Of a stretch of 64,000 nucleotides of DNA, positions 35,401 through 47,027 are shown piece by piece. The position numbers and the translations under genes are program-made. Under the pieces are notes generated by a model. It had not been told where the DNA came from. It ran no database searches and saw only the letters and a program-made list of their open reading frames with translations. The stretch's first letter is position 1; the number at the start of each line of letters is the position of its first letter. The stretch comes from Zygnema circumcarinatum (lineage: Eukaryota > Streptophyta > Zygnematophyceae > Zygnematales > Zygnemataceae), in contig CM074804.1 of NCBI GenBank assembly GCA_037447605.1, forward strand, positions 6,985,193 through 7,049,192. The letters are read 5' to 3'.

Positions 35401-35524
35401 CGCCTTTGTACATTTGGACTTTGAAGTGTCGCATCGCCCGGAACACCACGGTCCTTCCAAGATCAAAGTCCCGCCACCCTCCCAGCCTCCGTCTTCCGTT
35501 CCTGAAATATCTGCAGCTGTTTGA
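32443..35524 (+). CDS. MTP: Mn-type cation diffusion facilitator (metal tolerance protein)
   Basis: Seven exons, 32443-32620, 33594-33730, 33849-34106, 34217-34297, 34433-34666, 35002-35223 and 35339-35524, give 431 residues. The protein exports or sequesters a divalent metal in exchange for protons across an organelle membrane (vacuole, prevacuole or Golgi). The two DxxxD metal sites are plain: DSLLD (155-159) in TM2 and DHFFD (264-268) in TM5. This DxxxD pair is the signature of the Mn-CDF branch (plant MTP8-MTP11), rather than the HxxxD of Zn transporters. Other family signatures are [30 protein letters not shown] and the cytosolic C-terminal domain with [18 protein letters not shown] and [12 protein letters not shown]. 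The first 105 residues are the hydrophilic N-terminal region. Acceptors at 34433 or 34441 are both possible for exon 5; the first keeps the frame simplest. Confidence 0.95.
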
Positions 35525-36467
35525 GACAGGCTGGCGCGTCTGCTTATAGTGCAGGACCGTGGGTTCTGCAGCGGAAGGCGACACCGGAGAAGAAGAAGTG
35601 ATGAAGAAGAGGAAGAAGACGAAGAAGAAGAAGTTTCGCAAGAAGTTTTGCATTCAAGTGGTTGACGATGGTGCTTTGGCGGGGAGATGAGACGGGGATC
35701 GTCCTCCAGATGCCTTAGCCTTTTGGTCGATGCTTGGCAGGTACCAAAGTACAGAAGTTGTTTTGGTGCCCTTTGCGGTTATCAGGATCTGCTGTTTTGA
35801 TGTTATTTACAGTCGTACAGTGTACTAAATGTGTAGGAGTATTTCCCGAACTACTGGAATCGGACCACACAATGTCAAATTATCATATTTCTTGTTTGTA
35901 TGTTAGCTTTAGTTTTGTCGAATAGTATTGATCTCACTTCGCGGCGACATCAAATGTACTCAGGAAAGGGGCATTACGATGAACTTGCGGTAGCAGGCAA
36001 CAAATGAATAAAAGCATTAAGTAAAGGCTTCGACTAGAGGATGCATCAGGCCTAAAAACATGTGTTTTTGAAAGGAGCCGCATTTGCCGCTAATGCGTGG
36101 CAAGTCTCGATGAGGCAGGGATTGAAAGCCCCAGCGTCGAGCAACAGCTGAAGTGGGGAAGGAGAGTGAGAGCGAAGAAACGTTGCAAAGCGCTTGAAAT
36201 GTGTCCATGAATGCTTAAGTGGTGTTTAGCTTGCGATCAGCCGTCAGCTTTCAGAACCTCCATCCGTCGTAACATGGTATCTGTCGCCTCTGTCAACGAC
36301 AAGCAGTCGCGACATTTGACTGCGCCAACAATTGGAAGCACCTCCCTTTGTTTCCTGTCCAAACGCGAATGGGTCTGTATGTGTTCAGCATTGCAAGATC
36401 TTGCAAACCGTCTGCACATGCATCCGGCTCTGGGCAGTCTGGGCAATGCAGTTAATTTCTCTTGAGA

Positions 36468-36487
36468 CATGCCATGGCCATGGCATG
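36468..36487. repeat. Perfect 20-bp palindrome
   Basis: CATGCCATGGCCATGGCATG reads identically on both strands, and is followed by atgccatgccctgc. It could be a dimeric protein-binding site or a replication-slippage product of CATGG words. Confidence 0.8.
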
Positions 36488-36650
36488 CCATGCCCTGCTA
36501 TGCGGGGGGTTGCATCGACATCGCCATCGCCATGCGGAGACCAGCCATGAACCGCCCAATCGTAAAACGGTACAGAACGCCCAAACGCAGATCTGCCGTA
36601 CAAAATTTTCGCTTTTTTTCGTCGACTTAAGCACATCCTTTCACGGTGGC

Positions 36651-36840
36651 TGACGTCATCCCAGGACGACTAGCCAATCACTATCGCCTAACCAAACCTT
36701 CGACCAATAGGAGAACAGATCTACATGTATGAAAGAGCCGGTAGGAACACACCACAATTGTACGGCTGTAGTGGCACCGCGCGGCTCGCGCATGAAAGCA
36801 GAGACATAAACTTCCGTTTGCGCTCATGATGACGTCATCA
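36651..36840. promoter_or_regulatory. CRE-type palindromes upstream of the glycosyltransferase-like gene
   Basis: TGACGTCA occurs at 36651-36658 and inside the 14-bp perfect palindrome tgatgacgtcatca at 36827-36840, about 320 bp before the start codon at 37159. Plant TGA/bZIP factors bind this octamer. A regulatory role is inferred from position and symmetry. Confidence 0.5.
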
Positions 36841-36949
36841 CACGGAGCAGCTTGGCAGCAAGGTCTTGGACTTGGACGGGCCGAATTGTTTGGACGTCCG
36901 CTCCAAAGGCTGCGCTTGGACTACGGTGGGAGCCGCGCGGTTCGAGCTG

Positions 36950-37092
36950 GGAGGCGGGGGGGGGGGGAAAGGGAGGGGGAAAAGGAAGAGGAGGGAGGGG
37001 GAGAGAGGCGGGAGGCGGAAGCCTCCCTGCGCCTCGGCTCGGCGTGCAGGAGGTGGCAGCAGGGGCGGGGGAGGAGGGGGAAGGGGAGGCCA
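36950..37092 (+). repeat. Purine (GGGA/GGAGG) tract ahead of a start codon
   Basis: Runs of g and a including a ggggggggggg stretch near 36957, interrupted around 37020-37065. It lies 70 bp before the ATG at 37159, the same arrangement as at the MTP gene. Confidence 0.75.
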
Positions 37093-37158
37093 TGCAAGGA
37101 AGCATGGAAGACGCTTATCTTTTGTAGGGATTGATGATTCTGGAGGATTCTGGCTGCA

Positions 37159-40100
37159 ATGCCGCTGAAGAGAGGAGTGAGTAGCCATGGACTGAACGGG
37201 GGGGGGAAGGGGTGCAACCGCACAGCGGTGCTTGCGACATGGATGGCATTGACAGTTGGATGGGCACTTATGCACTTTGTCAACAGCCCGCAGCGGCTGC
37301 TCCAATCAGTAGCTCGGACTGAGAGGCGCTTGGAGAGAGAGCGTTATGTAATTGACGGTACAGCTGAAAGGACGGACAAAGTCGCTAGGGCTAGACTTGA
37401 AGTGAAGGAGACTGTGGAATTGTTATCAGATGTCGAGGAGGCGGAGAAGCTTCGTATTATTCTTAGAGAAGTCAAGGAGGGTGGGGAAGCGTTTGAGGAA
37501 AGTGACGCCCTTGACAAATTTTGGAGATCCATGTCACAGACAGGGTCCACAGATCTGGTGGAATCATTTAGGAGGCGGGAAATTGAGAAATCTGTGGAGT
37601 CTTCAGGGAATGATTTGAACAACCTTAGCAGTAGTTCGGAGGCAAGAGGCGGAGATAGGAAGTCAGAAGCAAATAACTCGTCAAGTGCTACAAATTTCCA
37701 GCTAAATATCATCAGCAATGCAAATGGCACTGTACAAGAGCAGCAAGCTGCTGTTCAGGAGCATGTACAACGAGGAAAGGAGAGCGTGTATGAGGACAAT
37801 GGTGAGAGAATGGATGTATCTGGCCAAAGGAACCAAGATTCAGGCAGGATCAGCGATGTTGAGGCAAAAGACGTAGGGGCCCGCGGTCATGGTGGAGGTG
37901 GGGAGTGGGGTCCGCAGCAACGATGGAGTGCTCCTAAAGAGTGTGCCACTGTGGAGGAGATGGGACGCGTTGCGGTAGGAAATACCGCACAAGCGAGTCT
38001 TGACATTCGGCGGCTCATTCACGGGCACTTGCTTCAACATGGTTAGTTAAGCCTGCTCTGATCAGTTACAGTCAAGGCCGGACAGATTACTAATTTGACC
38101 GTACAGGACTCAATTTAGACTGCTGCGGCTTTCGCAAAGATACAGCGTCATCGAACGCTGAAAGGTGCTTCAAGTAACATCCGTTTTGCATTTTTTTTGG
38201 TGATCAAAACTGTTACACATCGAGATCTTCCAATTAAGTCAAATTGGGGAAAGGATTGGCCAAACTTAGTGCTTACATGAAAACCTTTCATCAGAGCTGA
38301 ATTTGATCTGCGACTGTTGTTTTTCCAGAATTCTTTTTTTTAGAGAAAGCATATTTATCAGATTTTGGTTATATATCTACTCGTGCACAAGGTTCCTGGA
38401 GGAAAGATAGGAACGTCCAAGAGAGATTATTGTCGTAAAACTCTACAAATCTGCATAGCATGTCATGTCATGTCAATGAACCCCGTCAGGATGTCAGCCA
38501 GGAAACCAGAAAGCCTGCCTAGCCCATGCATGTTGCATGAAGCTGCTTGATCTCGTCGTTTCGCTCTCATTTGCTCCGATTGTATCGGAGCTCTAGCTTG
38601 GTTTTTTCTAAACAAGCTCGGTGTGACCCCGTGTCTTGTCCAGAATTTTTCATTCTATCTGTCGTGTGTGAGTTCTAGCTCATTTCTTCAGAGAGTATGG
38701 AGAAGCATATTGCCATCTTATGCCCCAAATTACTCAAATATGCTCAAAGCTAACATATGGGAGTGAAGCTTTGTAAGAACTCTTACCAGATTGGTCTTGG
38801 CAGATATTTTTGTCGAGAGTGAGGACTTCCTGCAAGCTGTTTGCCTTTCCTATGGTGGAGGAAGTCTCCTTCGCCATGGAGTCATTTCCTCTGCAAGCTT
38901 ATACCGGCAATAGAGTGTGATGTTGTTGATTTTTGCATGTGTCTGCACTTGTTTCTTGACTTTCGACTAATTTCTTGCTAGTCTTTACATTCTATATCAA
39001 TCATAGTCGGCAAACCACTCGTGCAGCATAACTCTTAAAACTGCTCTCCTGCTTCAACCAAGGCGCACCGAGTATTGTTGTTACCGTGCCACAGAACATT
39101 GTTGTAGGGCTCTGCCCTTTCGTGTGTGTGGTTACCCTCACCCTTACGGACCAGCCAATATGGACAAAGAGCTGAGCTCAGGGACGTCCCGTGACGAGGG
39201 CATGGATGGGATTACGTACTCGAGAACGCAGGCCTTGGGGGCTGACGAGTGATGCCCCGCATGGACCTCTGACGTCAGCTGGGTCCGCGGGCGTAGGCGC
39301 CACAAAACTGCGACAGCTGTCGGAGGACGAGTTTTGCAGACGCGGTTTTGTTATGGGGAAGGGACAGCACGACGGCCTCGGCAACAACCTGTATAAGATC
39401 CTCACAGGGGCTGCACTTGCAATCATGCTCAATAGGTCCATCATCATCGGGGAGACAGGGCCAAAAGCCCTCTCGTAAGTTTCCATGCCACGAGGTAGTT
39501 TCTCAATCTTCATGTCGTGTGCTTACTGAGCTGGGAGGCTTGATTTGAAATCTGGCACTCGTTGAGAGATTGTTGCTTAATTGTGAGACTTGTTGCAGAA
39601 AATAGGGAGTTCGACTAGGGAATGCTGAGGAATTTGTATGGTTTGAACTACATTCCATAGTCTTCATTTCGTTTTCTTGCAATCGAACTGGGAACTCAAA
39701 ATAAGGTGCTTATGCTGGGACTGGGACCTTACAGGGCGACGCACCCTGAATACGTGAGCCAACGCAAAGAACTCATGTTTCCATTCAGCAACTACTTGCG
39801 GTATTCCCCAGAGATGATCAGCATGCAGGAGGCGAAGCAGTTGTGGGTGCGTCATGGCTGTGCCAGCCGCCATGGTCGACCTTTTCGTATGCGGGTGGAC
39901 TACTTCAGCCGAATCAAAAGTTCGAAGGTGCTTTGTGAAGATTGGACTGCTTGGGAGCAACCGGTTATTTGGTATGCTTTTCCCGTTTCTTCTTCCTCGA
40001 GCTTTAGAAAGCAGTATGAACTCTAGGCCAGCACTTAGCCTTTGTAACTGTGCCATGTTGGAAGGGCCACCTTTTGAGCTAGACAATATTATGTTTGGCA

Positions 40101-42370
40101 TCACGCTGAGATAGATTTTAGAGAGTCAACCTGCTGGACGAGTGAGTGATGAAGTCGGATACGTAAGAGTGTCGCTGATAGCAACTACAGGAGATCAAAG
40201 GCTTTCCGTTCGAGTACATCGAAGGGCAAATATCTATGACACTCTCTCAACATGTTCTTGAGTTGCCAAATTGACTCATGGTTTATTCATTCAAATTTTG
40301 TCAGCCAAGTGATTTTCCAGATCAGACAGAAGTGGTCTGAATTAACCTGGAACTGAATCTAGTATGTGCTTTCTGGCTTCCATGTTCTCTCCGAGCTAGG
40401 AATTACTTGACGTTCAGTTGAATCTTGACCTTCCTGTTTTAAAAAATCTATTTCGTTACGTTGGAATTCATGGTAAGGAGAAAGAAATAATCGTGGAATA
40501 GACAATTTGTGATAACAATGCCCTGACGCCTTGCTTATCCTACTGGGCTTCCTCACAGGTTTGCAGAGGCCACGGACTCCGTGGGTTTGCAGTGGTTCCT
40601 GAAAAACCGGCATTGGAACATGCGGGATCGTGCTATGGCGCTCTTGGGAAGGCCATGGCTTCCCGACTCACGTGCTAACCTGTTTGGAGAGCTTGCCCAT
40701 GCTCTGTTATCGCCGCAGCCTGTGGTGGAAAGGGCCATTCGGTGGACATTGAAGCATGGAAAAGACCCGGATGTTGTGCTTCACCTACGCCATGGCCGGT
40801 TGGTCCTCTCTTTCATGGGATCCTTTGTCTGAGCAGCTCTACTGGCAGAACTTCCTTTGTTTCTTCAGCGGGGCATGGAGCGATCTTTTGAAATTCCCGC
40901 AGAACCATTTTGCTTGCCCTCTGCCGAGTCGTGTGAATGTTGTACTTTGACTGGAATGCAGAATGCACAACACAATTGAGGCTGGAATTCGATGTGTTTC
41001 GCGTCTGCTGGGCCAATTTGAGGGCGACGGGGCTCCTCGCGTTGCTGTAGTTTCCGACACACCCGGGGCGAGTGACAAAGTGGCCGAGCTACTGGGAAGG
41101 AAAGCACAGGTGGGTGAGAGAGGACCTTTACTGTAGATGGGAGATATGACTTCAATTTCGTCAATGCAGCTACTGGAATACAGGAGGCTGGTCTGTGTTT
41201 GGTGTTTCAGACTGACAAAGAACCAAATCATAAACAGTTGCCCCTGTTTGCGCGAGACGCAGCGAATGATCATGTCCATACTCATGGTGAGAAGTGGGGC
41301 AGGTCCTGAAGTTTGACTTCAACAAGTTTGTGCAACAGCATCCGAACATCAGCATCATGAGCTCCTCTTACTTTGCAGTAAGTCAATTTGACGGGTCCGT
41401 ATAGAAGTGACTTGTGCGATGTGTCCTGATCATGTTGGACAGATGGTAGGGCAGAAGACGTCTTTTTGGGTGACATATGATTCGAAAGTTCTGAACACAT
41501 TGTTAGTATGATTCGCCTCATATGTTGCCCTGGCCTGCGTGTTGTCTATTGCGAGGAAACGAGGTATAACAGTGAGTTTGGAAACCGGTGGAGGGATGTA
41601 AGAGGATGCTGTTTTTCATAGGGGCAGGCTGTTGTCTATCTTGTGGGCACAGGCACCAGCCAAGCGTGTTGAGGACTGGGGTCCGCTTCCTCGCTGGGTG
41701 GCCATTGTGGAGTTCTTCCTCGCTGCACGTGCTCGGTTCGGCCTTGTGTCCGGAGGGGGCTCCCGAGTGGCAACTACATTCGCTCAGCTCGCTGCCGCCC
41801 TGGCTGCAGCAAAGCAACTACGTCAGTAGCTTCACTTTCTGTGCTGATTTCTCATTGGCTGCTTCAGCAGAAGTTGGTGAAGGTGCTTCCTCCCCAGGCT
41901 GTTAGGAATAGCGCCAGTTCTCCCCTTAAGAGGGGAGTCTTTGTAAAGTTGTTACGAGTGCTGACTTCTCCTCAATGCACGTGCTCTTTGTTTCAGGGGA
42001 TGATGGCGTGGACGGCGGATTCTCCCTGTACAGTAGCTTCCAGGCGACTCTTCTCGAACACGGTCTGCTTCGCCAGAGCGGCAGAGGGTACACGTGGCAC
42101 ACCTTCGGGGGCCCTCTGAGCTGCCCCGCTCAGCCGCGGCAGTGCGCCGCGACTCCTCTCCTTCCCTACGCCTGGTGGGACGGCCCCTGGCAGTCTCCTA
42201 TTGGCCGCCAGGTCCGCAAGCTGCAGGCCGCGGGGCTGCTGGTCGCCTCCGACGGAGAAGTTGGGTCTGCGGCGGTGGAGGGCTTCTGCGTAATGCACAG
42301 CCGAGGCGATCCCACTGTGGTTGACTTGGCCCTTCCGGCGTGCAAGGACGTGGCCATCTGCAAGGAATAA
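37159..42370 (+). CDS. Type II membrane glycosyltransferase-like protein of plant type
   Basis: Eight exons, 37159-38041, 39279-39474, 39735-39971, 40559-40798, 40962-41109, 41303-41377, 41653-41821 and 41997-42370, give 773 residues. A short basic cytosolic end is followed by one hydrophobic anchor (about 22-41, TAVLATWMALTVGWALMHF), so the bulk faces the Golgi lumen. A long charged, Ser/Asn-rich stem (to about 300) carries several N-glycosylation sequons. The globular part has DGLGNNLYKILTGAALAI (326-343), DYFSRIKSSKVLCEDW, ATDSVGLQWFLKN, DVVLHLRHG, RVAVVSDTPG, DWGPLPRWVAIVEFFLAAR and TPLLPYAWWDGPWQSPI. It resembles uncharacterised plant proteins with a fucosyltransferase-like GT-B fold; donor and acceptor are unknown. 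The junction at 40798 uses a weak donor (gttggt), but the phase fits. Confidence 0.82.
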
Positions 42371-42974
42371 GACGAATGTTGAATTTGGTTCCTTCTTCTT
42401 CTCTTGCGGTCGTGGAGTAGGAGAAATAAAGGTGTTTTTTTGTAGAGTTCGGTTAGTTTTCAGAGTAGCAAAAGTAAAGGCTTTTTTTGGTTAGTTCAAT
42501 TAGTCATTGTTGTGACTTAGGTTTAGTGTTCGGTGAGAAGTTAATTCTGGCACAGGTCTTTTCCTTTCCTTTCTTCTCCTTTATTTGATGTTCTTTATAT
42601 TTTTTTGCCCACTCTTTAAACTATTCTCACTTTGTCTTGACTCTTTCCCTTTTGACCTCTTGTTGGGCGCTGTTCCGCACTCTGTTCAAGCCTTTGGTAA
42701 AGTCAAGGCAGCCAAAGGATAAATGCGTCAGTGAAGGTGGATGCGAAAACATTATTACAAACAACTATTGACTCCATGCTGAACCTTGTGCTCCAGTGAG
42801 TAGTAAAACTGGAACTCTCTCTGTTTCTATTGACAGCTTCCACTGCCATTCTAATCTTGCCAGGAAATTATGAGTCCGCAAACCTCTTCACAGCTAGATT
42901 CCCCCCCGGAAAAAAATAGCGGTTCCTTAATTTACAAACTTCCAGGGGCACTTCCGGAAGCGGTCGGGGGTCGG
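42371..42974. other. Convergent 3' intergenic region
   Basis: Lies between two genes that end toward each other. AT-rich with poly-T runs and aataaa at 42424, a plausible polyadenylation signal for the upstream gene. No coding sequence seen. Confidence 0.5.
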
Positions 42975-45900
42975 TCAGTCGCACAAGTTCTTGAAGCCGA
43001 GGTTTCTTCCTGCCCTGAAGTCTTCGTACGCCCTGTAGCCGCCTACAAATGTTGTGAAGAAAGTTCCCAATACTATGAGACTCACCAAGATGATGATGAT
43101 CAGTGAGGCGCGGCCTGCACCCATGAACCAGTAAGAAATGTCAGCTATGCCCTTCTGCGTCAGAGAGGCCAGCCCTTCGCTTGCAAACCGAGCAACGCGG
43201 CCCGCTGAACGACTATGAGTTGGGCTTCTGAACCCTTTCAGGGCTCTTGCATGAAATATAGGGCCGCGTTCAACAATGCAGTTTACGATATAAAGGCCAT
43301 TGGGCTAATGAGTTGCTAACGGCCCAACTGTGATTTTTCCCATGGCGTATCAAATGAAGGGACTAACGAAGGCGAAACCACCTCGTCTGAAACAACGAAG
43401 GCTTAATTAGTATAGGGTGCTGATTCTTGGTCATTTCGGGCACAGAGGACTTACCTGTCCTCTTGATTACTCCGCCGACTACACTGACGCCCACCAGCGA
43501 TGCAACGAAGCAACTTGGAGCAAACCAAGCCGCATAGCTAGAGTTCAACATGTGTTGCAAGTAAAAGGAGATCGAAATGGTGCTGCTGCTGAATAGAATC
43601 ATGACCACTGCTGTGGAGGCCGTCACCTGATAACGTCTCGCCAAAACGTCAGAACACCCATCAGCTAGCACCCAAAATCACTATCACAGCCAAATCCATA
43701 CATCAAGAACTTCCAATACTGAATAGTTCATCTGTTTCTGACTTCTCTTACTCCAACCTCACGATGCAGCGTGCAGGCAAGGCGGCCCATAAGCTCAGAC
43801 TGCCGCACACTGCCTGTCTGCGGTGTATCGCACTGCCCGTGCAAATACCGTCAAGTACGTATTGAACAGTATTAGCAATTGCAAGAAAACAATCTTCTGG
43901 CATGACGTAGAGAAATACCTGGGGATGAACGCCCATGGCCAGTAGAAAGGGGCTGTTGAAAACCACACAGGATGAATATTAGATGATGAAAATTTAGACG
44001 ACCAGTGGCTGCTAGCAGGCAATGCCTTTTTCCTTTGAGGAGGAGACATTGAAGTGTTGAGCTGCAGTAGAGTTAGAAGTAGAGTGACTGGACACTCACT
44101 TGAATATGAGGGCCCCTCCGATCCCGAGAAGGCCCGCAGTCGCTCCGGCCACCACCATGATGCATACAGCCTGATGCGGAAGCGAACGTGGAAGTGTTAG
44201 CAAAAGTTAAATCACTAAGTGTTTGTCTGCGAAACTCATATAGACTTAACCATTCAGTTCATATTCGTCATAGGAAGACAGCACCTGGAGAAGCTTGAAC
44301 ACCCCATCCTGTTGCGAACGTTCATTGTCTCGACCGAGCAGAAGCTGCTGCATGCCTCGGTCCATGCTCGCCGGATTATTCTTTAGTTTCCGCATCTGCC
44401 CGTATCCAAGGATTGCAAGGTGGCTTTTCTCAGTGCGGCCAGGACCCACATGAATAGTGGTAAGTGTTGTCGACATTTTTGGTTGGCATCACCGATTTAT
44501 ATTGAAAATAGAAGTATGAAAAACGACGTCACGTTGCACCGTGAGTAGAGACGTGTAAAGGTAGGCAAGCAAACCAAAACAAATTGCTAATGATACGTGT
44601 GGCATCGCGAACCTAATCGTTTTGAGGAACGAGAACTGACCTGCACCAATACCATCACAAGTGTGACGCATCCGCAGAAAGCGGTCTGCCCAGCCCAGAA
44701 CGCAAAATACGGCGGGCTACATTTTTCGCTCCGAGTCATGCCTAGCTTGAACGAGAGGAACACAACCCATAAAACTGCCATCTCGACAACCACCCACAAC
44801 AGTAAAATTGTCAGCCTTACAACCCGCATCACTGGGAAAATCAGCCGCCGGAGCTGGAAAGTTACGACGAAACTTTACGTATGCTGCAGACAGAGGCTTA
44901 TACGGCAACAGGAGACTAACCGATGATCAAGAGGAGAGGAACCACCGAAGTGCTGACGCGTTCCTTGACATGTTGGAGGTTCCCATTCTCTACAACGTGT
45001 TTCAAATGATTAAGTTCCATAAAGACATCGTGGCTCATCTCGGCCCACTTCCCATGTCTGAGATGCGCCATGCCTCGACTCAAGGCACTACCTTCTTCCT
45101 TTGTCTCACTTTCCGTATGGAGAGGTTCTTCCTCATCGTGTATATGTTGCTCACCAACTCCTAGATGCTCCTGCAAGGTTGTATGCAACAGGAACAGTGT
45201 GATACATCTAGCTTTTCACAAGCGCTGCTGTTGAGCACCAACATAATAAGTGGGCCGTGTGATCCTTCAAGAAAGATGCAAGCAATTTATCCAACGCAAT
45301 ACCTAAGGTTGCCCTCTTCCAGTTCAGTAGTTCAACAGTAATGCGTGTCTTGCCTGTTGTCGCTTCTGCTGAGTTTCAGCTTTCCATGCATGGACAGCCT
45401 TCTTCCCAGTCTTGTATATGACAAACGAGAGTAATATGACCAGGCCAAGGGACTGCAGCCAATTAGGCAGCAACGAATTGAAAATGACCCCAAGCCCGGT
45501 CCCAACGAGTAGTGCAGGTATGAATGTAAGCGCCAAGGTGAAGTCGATGAGAGAGGTATGGTCGTCGAGAGGGTTGCGCTGCAAAATCCCATATAAGGAG
45601 CTGGCAATGGCGCTATTCTCCCCCAAGCCCCCCCCCCCCGGATTGTTTCAGACCTTTTGTTACTCAAACAAGAATGTAGGATGACAGAAGCTATATTGGA
45701 CTTGCGAACGACTGCTACCAGAATTGGTGCATTGTTGGAAAACATTCAAACTCCACAAAAACTTCTCTCACTTCGTCGATGTATCAATGGGCTCCGAAAC
45801 TATAATTCAACCGTGATCAACCTATGCAGACTTTTTAATGCTGCACTCTGATCCAAGGCAGCTGATTTCTTCCTACTGCGCCCTGTGTCTATCCCCCCCA

Positions 45901-46956
45901 GAGAAACAGTCGACAGCAATGACGACCGGCACGGTGACAGTCAAAGAAAAGCACAAGAGCTCGACTACTGCAAATGAGAACAAAATCTCACTGTGTACTA
46001 AAATGTCCTGTAAAGTACCTGCAGGCCACCACTGTGTGAGATAGAGCAGTCGAGGAGTTGATGTCAAATCCCAGAACCTGTGTACGAAGCACCCATGCCG
46101 TCGCATGACCCAGAACCTCTGCAATTTTAACAAAGACAGGCCGATTCGTGCTAACCCAACTCCAACTTTTCACGAGGTCAGCATTTCAAGAAAGAATGAG
46201 TGGAATTTTTTTCAGTTACATTAACAATTAGCACTGATATTTAAGCTTTCGGTTTCCCTGTTCTTTAGTGTTGTCATTTCTGTTTAAGATTTTATTAAAA
46301 AATCCTGCACCAAGATCTCCAATTCAACAGTTCTTGCAGGACCAAAGCTTTCGCCTTTATTTGGAAATCACCCTCTAATCGTTCGAATCCACTGAGAACT
46401 ATGTAAGCAAAAGGAATCTCGCATAGTAAAAGGAGGCAACTAACATCGCTTTTCTGCGCTTATTTTCAACTTATCGATGAGCCTACATGTATTCATCTGA
46501 ACAAGATTGCCTGAAGAAAGTGCTGGCGACTTGTACAAACATAAGAAAAATACCCTATCCTTTCCCCAAAAAAAGATCAGTCATAAAAAAGAGATAGAAA
46601 ACACACCGAGTTGAATAAGGGCATGTAGAACGGCCCCCCTCCAATGCCTGCCGAGTTCGCCAATAAAGCACACTGCGGCAAAAATATGTGACGAATGAAA
46701 ATGAAACAAAGAACGGAGATATTTAATGTCCAAAAATCTTAAAAAAAGGAATGTACTTAGATTCCTGAACATTGGATGATCTACATCTTGCTGTACTTTC
46801 ATGCTTTACCAGGCAAGCGAGCAGCAACGCTCCCGCGTTAACCCAGTTCCACTCAAAGCTTGTATCAGGCCCTGGCACCCCCTGCAAGGGCCTGCTGCTG
46901 TTGTTCAGCAAGAGAGCCCACAGCGTTTCATTGGAATGCAGGCTTGCAGCCGCCAT
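42975..46956 (-). CDS. TauE/SafE-family anion (sulfite/sulfonate-type) membrane carrier
   Basis: Eleven exons: 46956-46810, 46672-46607, 46077-46019, 45612-45354, 45170-44921, 44831-44641, 44395-44285, 44170-44100, 43952-43919, 43626-43455 and 43204-42975, about 529 residues. The two inverted halves are visible: NSAGIGGGPFYMPLFNS and GFDINSSTALSHTVVA in the first, GLLGIGGALIFNPFLLAMGVHPQ (in two pieces) and VTASTAVVMILFSSSTI in the second. Further membrane segments include TLALTFIPALLVGTGLGVIF, LTILLLWVVVEMAVLWVVF and LIIIILVSLIVLGTFFTTF. A long hydrophilic loop (exons 4-5) separates the halves. Family members move sulfite, sulfoacetate or related anions; plant substrates are poorly known. 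The exon 4 donor is CAG followed by gcaaga, a GC-AG intron. The start of exon 7 is uncertain (44395 or 44428), and the 45612 acceptor lies beside a poly-C run. Confidence 0.88.
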
Positions 46957-46973
46957 GGATTCCCTCGTCTGCA

Positions 46974-47027
<54 letters not shown>

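Larger units (their letters stand above)
35525..37158. other. Intergenic / promoter region of the glycosyltransferase-like gene
   Basis: No gene seen. Contains an MTP 3' side with gaagaagaag runs (35587-35640), a perfect 20-bp palindrome (36468-36487), TGACGTCA at 36651 and 36830, and a purine tract (36950-37092) shortly before the next start codon. Confidence 0.5.
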
